Of a stretch of 64,000 nucleotides of DNA, positions 57,469 through 64,000 are shown piece after piece; within the stretch, counting starts at the first letter, position 1, and every line of letters starts with the position of its first letter. A program made the translations under genes and the position numbers. Under the pieces are notes generated by a model, which saw only the letters and a program-made list of their open reading frames with translations, searched no databases and was not told where the DNA came from. The DNA is from Puccinellia tenuiflora (Eukaryota > Streptophyta > Magnoliopsida > Poales > Poaceae): positions 683,121 through 747,120 of the forward strand of contig QRDG01001973.1 in the NCBI GenBank assembly GCA_012064385.1, read 5' to 3'.

Positions 57469-57907
57469 AAGTGGTATCAGAGCTCTGGTTTTCGATACCC
57501 CGCTGGTCCAGTCTGCCTGTAGGATACCCTAGCTAATGGTCGTTGTTTGTAGAGTGTCCAAACTATTTTACTAAAAGCTATTTGAAAAGATCTCAATAGG
57601 ACTCTTGTTTATTCCTTACCTCTATTCTATTCCTCTCTTACCTTTGTATGATTTAAATCTTCTCTCTTATCTATCTTCCGGTCATAGCATCTTCGTGGGT
57701 GGACGATCTCATGCCTTTTACCTAATAGGTCCGATCTTCGAAAGGATCTCGACAGACGAACTTCGCCATCGGTGTGAGCAAGAACCTCTTGTTAGTGGTG
57801 TCGAGAAGATCAACATGGTGCGAGAAGATTCGATAGTTTACCTTGCTCTTCTTCCCCCTGACGGTAGCGTGGATCTCGGGGCGAGATCCCTTGTTAGTGG
57901 TGTCGGT
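57469..57907 (+). other. Element D interior
   Basis: 439 bp: PBS, then leader-like sequence, then a short stretch resembling a Del-type 3' interior (GATCTCGGGGCGAGATCCC near 57872). The 16-bp word CTTGTTAGTGGTGTCG occurs at 57788-57803 and 57890-57905. No domain-bearing frame. Confidence 0.75.
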
Positions 57908-60900
57908 TGTAATGTCCCGGGGTTTTCCCCAAATTAGATTTGTTTGTTTTTCTTTTTGCATCATCATGTCATCATGCATCAATCACCTAGCATATTTTGC
58001 AAAACAAAAAAAAATCAATCAATCAAAATATTATTTTAGCTAAATTATTTTTGTTTTGTAAATTAATCCTAGGATTTGATAAATCCATCACTCTCTCCTC
58101 TTCTAATTTTTTCAAACAAACCCCCAAAATAATATTTGGAATATTTGTTAAACTATTTCAAATCAAAATAAACTTTTGAAATTTTGGCAAAACCTATTTT
58201 TGTTAAACCTCCCTCTCTTCCTTTTCCCTCTTTTATTCCTCTTTTCCTGAATTCTTTCCCTCTTTGTTTATCTTCTTTTGATCTCTCTTTCTCTCTCTTT
58301 CTTTTCTGGTAAATTGGGAAAATTCCTAGCAGGCCGGAGCCCACCTTTTTTCTTCCTGGTGCATCTCTCCTCTCTTCCTACCAGTACAAAGCAGCCCAGC
58401 CCACCACATATCTTCCTGTTGTCGTCTTCCTCTCACGCAGGAGGCGTGCTCCCCTCTCTCCCTTGGCCGAAGCCACATCCCACCACCAGTCCTCCCTTCT
58501 TCTCCCCTACATAAAGCCGCCCCCGGGTGCCCCTTTCCCCCTAACCCTAGCCCTCTCCCTTCCCCCATCAGCCGCCGCCGCCACCCTCTCTTTCCTTCTC
58601 CCTCTGCTTTTTTTTTTTTTCTCCACCACCCGAGAAGAGAGCCGCCCCACCGGAGAGCCCCACCGACGACGCCATGGTCTTCAACGCGCCTACATGAGGA
58701 GGATCTCGCCCACACCTACGTCGTCCACGCAGCGCAGCAGGAGCAGGAGCCGGACCGGAGCACTCGGGATCGTCTTCCTCGTCTACATCCGTCCGCCCGT
58801 GAGAAGCATCAAGGACGCCGACGGTCTTCCTCGATTTCCCGCCGCCGTGGTCGACCGCGAGCTTGAACGCCTACAGCAGCACCATCCCAGTGAGCTCCCC
58901 GTCCGATTCCCTCTGTCTCCTACCTCAAGCTCGCCCCGTAGCCGACGTAATCATCCGTGCGTTTCCCGTCCGTCACGGTCGTCCAGCGCCTTCAGTTTCA
59001 GTACCTGCAGTCTGCACCTTTCTTTAAGTTCACGATGTCCAGTATGTCTTGTACACTCAGATTCGTCCTCAAACACCGAACCCAGTAGCAGCCAGTGGCT
59101 CGCTCCTTGCTCCAAGCCACAGCTGCTGCCCCTTGCACTTGCTCTCGCGCTCACACGCCTGGAACCAGCAGCCGCAGCAGTCCTTCCGCCGTCGCACGCT
59201 CTGTTCGTGAGAAGGAAGTCTGAAACTTTACTCTCCAGATTCAGTTGACAGCGATTTCTTCACTTCATATACATCTCGATCCTGAACCTATCACAAACAG
59301 CAGCGCAGCCCAGTGGCTTGTTCTCTGTTCCTCCACCCAGCCGGCCCAAGTTCAATTCCCACCCCTTTTATCCTTATTATTTCTTTTTGCAAATTATGTT
59401 TCAATTCATATCTTACAAACTATAATTCCAAACTAAAAGTGTTATATATGAAATTTTATCAGAAAAATGTGTAGAATTTGAATATGCCATCTATGCTCAT
59501 GTTTGCATCATATAGTTTAATCTTTAGTTGTGTTTTGCATTTCTCCTAAATAATTAAATATGGAATGTGAAGGGAATATATATAATTAATGTCCCTATTC
59601 CATTTAATTTTGATTAGCTCACCATGCATTGTTTAGACTTGCTAATAACATTTAATTTTGGATGGTTAGAAAAATAACTTGAACCATAAATTTAAATGCC
59701 GGAATCCGGTTCCGATTAATTTGGCTTAATTGCATCTCTCTTTTTGCCATGCCATGCATACATGTCATCAACATGCCGCTTCTTTTGCCGTAGTAGTAAA
59801 ATGCATCTTTTGCGCTTCCAGTGTTTGTTGCTTCTTCGGAAATAGGACGTTGAGTTGATGTGAGCAACGACAGGTTCTGCTACCTCTACCGGATTGCAGG
59901 CAAGTGATACTCCCTTGCTATCTTTGCTTGTTTTCTGTCTCTCACTCGTCCTATCTTTTGTTCCTTGCTAGCCTTATGTCTCGATGCTTGTGTCTCGATC
60001 CTATATGCATGTTTACCTTGCAGCCATGATATAGCCACACCCCCACATCCTATTACCCTGTTGTTTGTTTACCTTGTTAGCCTTGCGAGTCGTAGTGCAT
60101 GCTTAGGTGCTTTGCTTGAGTCCTGTTATCTTTTTATCTAGTCTTGCTTATAACATGATAGCTAGGCTCAACTTAAATGGTAATCTTTATTTTCTGTTGC
60201 GATGGGAATACCTTAATAAAGATAAGGCACCGGCAGAAGGCCAATCGTGGTGTTTTGTTCTGCTAGTGTCGCCTAGGACCCGAGTTCTTTTCCGCTGATC
60301 CAAGACTGAGCGCACTAACCACATGTGGGAGTTCTATGGGCCTCCCCGCAATCTATTACCGGATCCTCAAACTTGTCCAGGATGCCACAAGTAGTTCGGG
60401 TGTTTTAGTAGGTCTTGCGGCACGTGGCGTTTACCGCATGTGGAAGGAGGGCAATCGTATGAGTGTTCCCTCCCGACAGCCGTCCTCGCATCGGTTAGGC
60501 CCACCTCGAAGCTTCGGCCGGACTCTCAAGGTGGATCAGTCCTAGCTAGGTGGCTCCCTGGACTTGTTTGTATTGAAGGGAAGTATTGCGTCGAAACCTC
60601 CACCGGTACACCTCTAAGCGAGAGTTTCGATGCGTGTGGGTTCATTGGTGCATCCCTGCAGGGTTAAATCTTTTCGAAAAGCCGTGTCCGCGGTTATGGA
60701 CGACTTGGTGAAATGCGCTGGCTAAAAAGATCATAGACAACTTGCACCTTATGATGATAATAACTTGACTAGTAAGATAGATTACATGAATAATAATCTG
60801 ATTAAAACTTGTCAACCGTGTGAGTGCCCGGACTTCTTCCTCGTGGGCCGAGGATACGAGGGAGCCGTTTTAGGGCGGGTTTGTTTGGTGTGTAGTATAG

Positions 60901-61474
60901 TTGGTCCTTATACGCTCTCTTACCTTGTCTCTGATAGACGAAAGTTGTAGTGTGTCTCTATAAGTTGTTAGTGCTGCTTGCCGCCTCAATCGCTAACCCT
61001 CTTTCCCCGGAATTCCAGCTTTGATATCTTGTGAGTATTACTTGCCAGTACTGTTTTATAGTACTGACCCCTTCGGGGCTGCTATTCCAATGCAGCCAAA
61101 CAGGTTTGAAGTCTGACGACGTTAGCTTGGGAATCCCTCCGGCTAGGCTTGGCCTGGGCAGGGATATGGTGCCTTTGCTTATCTTCAGGACTCTTAGTCC
61201 AATTTGTATCTTGTCCGTAGCCGGACGCTACCCGCTTCCGTTGTTAATTGGATCTTTGTATTGTATCTTGGTTCTTGACTCTGTGAGTCGTTGCTGTATA
61301 TATGTTCTTTTGTGGGTTTCATCGAGAACTGTTGTAATGTTATCACAATTCCACCCGCATAACGTGTGTGTTGCGACGTGCACGTTATGCCTGGTGGGCG
61401 TCCTTTAGGATCGTTATTATGCGGATTTGGCTGAAATGCTCAAGTCTGCATAGTACCGATCTTGGGGCGTTACA
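57908..61474 (+). repeat. Element D 3' LTR
   Basis: Colinear with 53915-57468. Palindrome block at 60654-60700. Confidence 0.9.
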
Positions 61475-63052
61475 CTTTGATCAAGTACTAGAGTATCCTA
61501 TGGATGCATGTTTTCCCGAACCATTACCTGCTTCCCCTCCTATGAACCCTAGGTTTAATGTGTTTGCCGGAGACAAAGTTATAATTGTTGTTTTTATATG
61601 CTTAGCTATGCTTAGCCATGCTTAGTCGAATGCTAGTTATGTCCGTTGATTAAATTCCATAATTATGATGTTGATGGAATGTATCGGACATGGTGGTTAC
61701 TTGTGGTGCTTAATTAAAATGCTAAGAAGGCTTAGATGAGTTACCATCGGGGATGGTGTTTTGTCTCATTCCGGCCCCTAGGTGCGAGCTCTTTACCTCT
61801 TGAACCAAGACTAGCGTGCTTCCAACGGTGGGGACATATGGAATCCCCTTTAACTAAATAACTTGTGCGGGCGTATCCAAGGGTCCTCTAGTTTGCTATT
61901 TCCATTTGCGTGTGGGTGTGTGAGTGGAAAAAGGAATGATGAGGCCGGTGGTGTTTAGGACGTGGCGATGGGGCAGGGTGCTGAAATAGGCACTGAACTT
62001 GTCTTGTGGCCACAGATGACGCTTGGATAGTCTCATGTGAGGTAAAGGTTTAACCGCGCCCACTTGCCAGCTTTCCCCAGAAGAGAGCTAATCAGGCGAG
62101 CCGGACGGTACCGGTGGGTAAATTAGTACACCCCTGCAGGGTAAATCTTTTCGAAAAGCCGTGTCTGCGTTTATGGACGACTTGGGAATAGACGATAAGA
62201 TCATAGAGAACCTGAACATTTTAATAAATTTGGCAGCTAAAGGTTGCATAATCAATGTGTGATAAAAGGTTCATTTCCTCGAGGGTGATTCGAGGGAGTG
62301 CCTTTGGTGGAGATGAGAGATGTTTTGGCTACAAGTTGGTTCGACGAGAACCGAAGATGAAAGTTACTCTCTTACCCCTTTTGGAAAACATTCTGAGTAG
62401 ACGATGCCATGGGTCTTTATGACTTTTAAAAAGGAAAACTAGGTTTATGCAAATTAGCTACATATACAGCTTTAGAGCCTCCGTCAGCATTGGGCCTATA
62501 TCGCCCTACTAAACTTGCGAGTACGTCGTACTCAGTCTCTCTTTGCTGCTTTTATAATTTGTTTCAGAGGAGGACGACACCGAGCACACAGGTGGTTTCT
62601 TCTTGGACATCGACGAGTAGTTAGGGGTTCCTAGGTGGCAGCTTGGGACCGGGGAACAAGATGGCTGGGATAGTTTATCTGTAGGCCTCTTAGGCCATAT
62701 TTTTTATCTTGTTGGTAGACAACACTACTTCGCTTCCGCATGATGAATTGTTGGGTATGTGACCTTTTGTGTGTAATATTTGTATCTTTCTCATATATGA
62801 GTTGCTATATGATCTCTTTGTGTCGTAGAGTCTGTGATGTGCCAGTTGTTCCGCAGTCTTGATCTCTCTACTATACATGATAGCTATGTCTGAGCTTATG
62901 GCATGATCGAAGTGTTGCGTTGCCGATGATCCATTCCGAGCACGCCTGCCAAAGGTTTTGGCCTGGGATTGGTAACCCCAGTAACCTTCGATTGTGTAGC
63001 ATGACCGGTTGCACAAAGCTTCATTGTATAGTTCTGGGGTCGGGGCGCTACA
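61475..63052 (+). repeat. Element C 5' LTR, second part
   Basis: Continues the C LTR after D. It resembles the 5'-proximal plus-strand portion of the B LTRs in reverse (GTGCTTCCAACGGTGGGGAC; GAGTACGTCGTACTC at 62519) and ends GGGTCGGGGCGCTACA. Palindrome block at 62132-62177. Confidence 0.85.
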
Positions 63053-63424
63053 AGTTGGTATCAGAACAGGATTGCCTGTAGGAAACTCTTTCTATTGGTC
63101 AATGTCGAGTCTAGTTCGAAAATTATTTATAACCTAAAAATGAGTTGTGAAAACCTTCTTAGGATTCTTTTTACTCCTCATCCAACTCGCTCTACTCTGA
63201 TCTCTTATCTCTATTTGTTTTAAGCTTGGTGTCGAAGTTTAGGTTCTCGGGGTTGGGTTTCTACCGTCCAGTGTTATCTCGAGTCAGTTGATGTCACCCG
63301 TCGTTGCCTTAATCTGTTTTTGTGTTAGTGCCAACTTAAATCTCTATATCTGGAAGGACTCTAATGATCTATCCTAACTGTTTGGAGATGGTTACAAACT
63401 GTGTTATTGTTCCAAATCTTCAGA
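63053..63424 (+). other. Element C PBS and untranslated leader
   Basis: PBS TGGTATCAGAAC at 63056-63067, one base different from the initiator-Met type TGGTATCAGAGC found in B and D. The following ~230 bases resemble the leader of B (22710 downward), e.g. AATGTCGAGTCTAGT. No coding before the ATG. Confidence 0.75.
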
Positions 63425-64000
63425 ATGGCTCCCACCCGTCGTGGTAACCCCGGTGATCCTGATGCACCGCCGCCACCCTCAATGGCGGAGGTCCTGATGG
63501 ACATCGAGGAGAACCGGCTGCGAAATGAGCGTCTGCTCGAGCAGTTGGTTCAACAAGGGGCTAGGAGGAACAACGACTGCAACACTCTCACCGAGTTCTT
63601 GCGGTCCCAACCTCCCACCTTCTCCGAAGCTAAAGAGCCGCTTGATGCGGATGATTGGCTGAGAGCCCTCGAGCGCAAGTTCATGGCCTTGCATGTACCG
63701 GTGGCCGAACAAGTCAACTTCGCCACCTACCTACTGAATGGAGCCGCCGGCTCCTGGTGGGAGAGCCACGTGTCAATGTTTGACGCTGGCCATGTCTTCA
63801 CTTGGGCGGAGTTCCGCACCGCCTTCCATGCGGCGTATATCCCCAAGCATGTCGTGGACCTAAAGAGGAGGGAGTTCCTGGATCTAACCCAGGGACGCAT
63901 GGACGTCCAAGCCTATGGGCGGGAGTTCAACCACCTCTCGCGTTACACCCCTTGGGATGTGACAAATGACGAGGACAAGCAATATCTGTTCCGCAAGGGG
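63425..64000 (+). CDS. gag: Element C gag, open to the window edge (partial)
   Basis: ATG at 63425 in the context GAATGGCT, the first ATG of a frame that stays open for all 192 codons to 64000. N-terminus MAPTRRGNPGDPDAPPPPSM, then a helical charged stretch (DIEENRLRNERLLEQLVQQG), then the Retrotrans_gag domain: PLDADDWLRALERKFMALHV (about residues 75-95), YLLNGAAGSWWESHV, FTWAEFRTAFHAAYIPKHVV, LKRREFLDLTQGRMDVQAYG and FNHLSRYTP. This layout matches Del/Tekay-like Gypsy gag. Zinc knuckle and pol would lie beyond the window. High GC, unlike the LTR. It is the only major coding region here without a break. Gag builds the cytoplasmic particle that packages the RNA. Confidence 0.88.
   Translation, partial: MAPTRRGNPGDPDAPPPPSMAEVLMDIEENRLRNERLLEQLVQQGARRNNDCNTLTEFLRSQPPTFSEAKEPLDADDWLRALERKFMALHVPVAEQVNFATYLLNGAAGSWWESHVSMFDAGHVFTWAEFRTAFHAAYIPKHVVDLKRREFLDLTQGRMDVQAYGREFNHLSRYTPWDVTNDEDKQYLFRKG

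Larger units (their letters stand above)
53915..61474 (+). mobile_element. Element D: two long LTRs around a 439-bp interior
   Basis: LTRs 53915-57468 (3554 bp) and 57908-61474 (3567 bp), about 1-2% different by eye, start TGTAATGTCCCGGGG and end GGGGCGTTACA. PBS TGGTATCAGAGC at 57472-57483, three bases from the left LTR. Flanks CTTTT (53910-53914) and CTTTG (61475-61479) look like a 5-bp target duplication with one change. The interior has no gag or pol and no clear purine tract, so D is an extreme non-autonomous or internally deleted element. It sits inside the C LTR. Confidence 0.88.

Noticed and set aside
62690..63016. 108-codon minus-strand frame near the C LTR end
   Set aside because: Lies in the LTR; the matching frames in B LTRs are broken at other points, so it is chance.

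Overview
The window looks like intergenic DNA from a large grass genome, most likely Triticeae (wheat/barley group). Two long terminal repeats (LTRs) that begin TGATACGTCTCC match, from memory, the Sabrina/WHAM-type Gypsy LTRs common in wheat and barley; that family name is not verified by a search. I found no host gene, tRNA, rRNA, CRISPR array or bacterial feature. Essentially the whole 64 kb is nested LTR retrotransposons plus one small inverted-repeat DNA element. For reference I label the elements A to H.

Layout. 1-12618: element A, a Tat-type Gypsy element on the minus strand with two RNase H domains, gag-pol, and a spliced plus-strand (antisense) gene between integrase and the left LTR. 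Its RNase H is split by a 410-bp inverted-repeat element. Its left LTR is followed by a second PBS and gag start, so two copies of A share one LTR. 12619-16592 and 26853-28997: element E, a second and older Tat-type element, with the same kind of antisense gene on the plus strand and a decayed integrase/RNase H on the minus strand. Element B (16593-26847, minus) splits E. B has 4.1-kb LTRs, a 2-kb non-coding interior and a perfect AATAA target duplication. 28998-36230: pieces of H, a TGATAC-type non-autonomous element on the minus strand. 30056-31098 and 36231-50555: pieces of F, a third Gypsy element (minus), with gag, protease, RT, RNase H and integrase all frameshifted. F's gag is split by G (43045-49707, plus), an intact-looking non-autonomous element with 1601-bp LTRs and a perfect TCCTT duplication. 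50556-51614: a second copy of the E-RNase H/H-LTR junction. 51615-64000: element C (plus), a Del/Tekay-like Gypsy element with a ~3.9-kb LTR, an initiator-Met-type PBS and an open gag running off the window. Its LTR is split by D (53915-61474, plus), which has two 3.55-kb LTRs around only 439 bp.

Relations. The insertion order can be read from interruptions and target duplications: B is in E, F was in H, G is in F, D is in C, and C is in the duplicated H LTR fragment. Several structures (an LTR with interior sequence on both sides, a duplicated junction, reversed order of F ends around H) are best explained by unequal recombination after nesting. All recognisable coding regions belong to retroelements. 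Only the C gag (to the window edge) shows no break.

The features that simple nesting does not explain are: the paired spliced antisense genes of A and E, one with its own TATA box and the other with an intron holding a roughly 90-112-bp hairpin repeat array; a palindrome-rich block of about 47 bp shared by the LTRs of B, C and D; and the rearranged H/F block.
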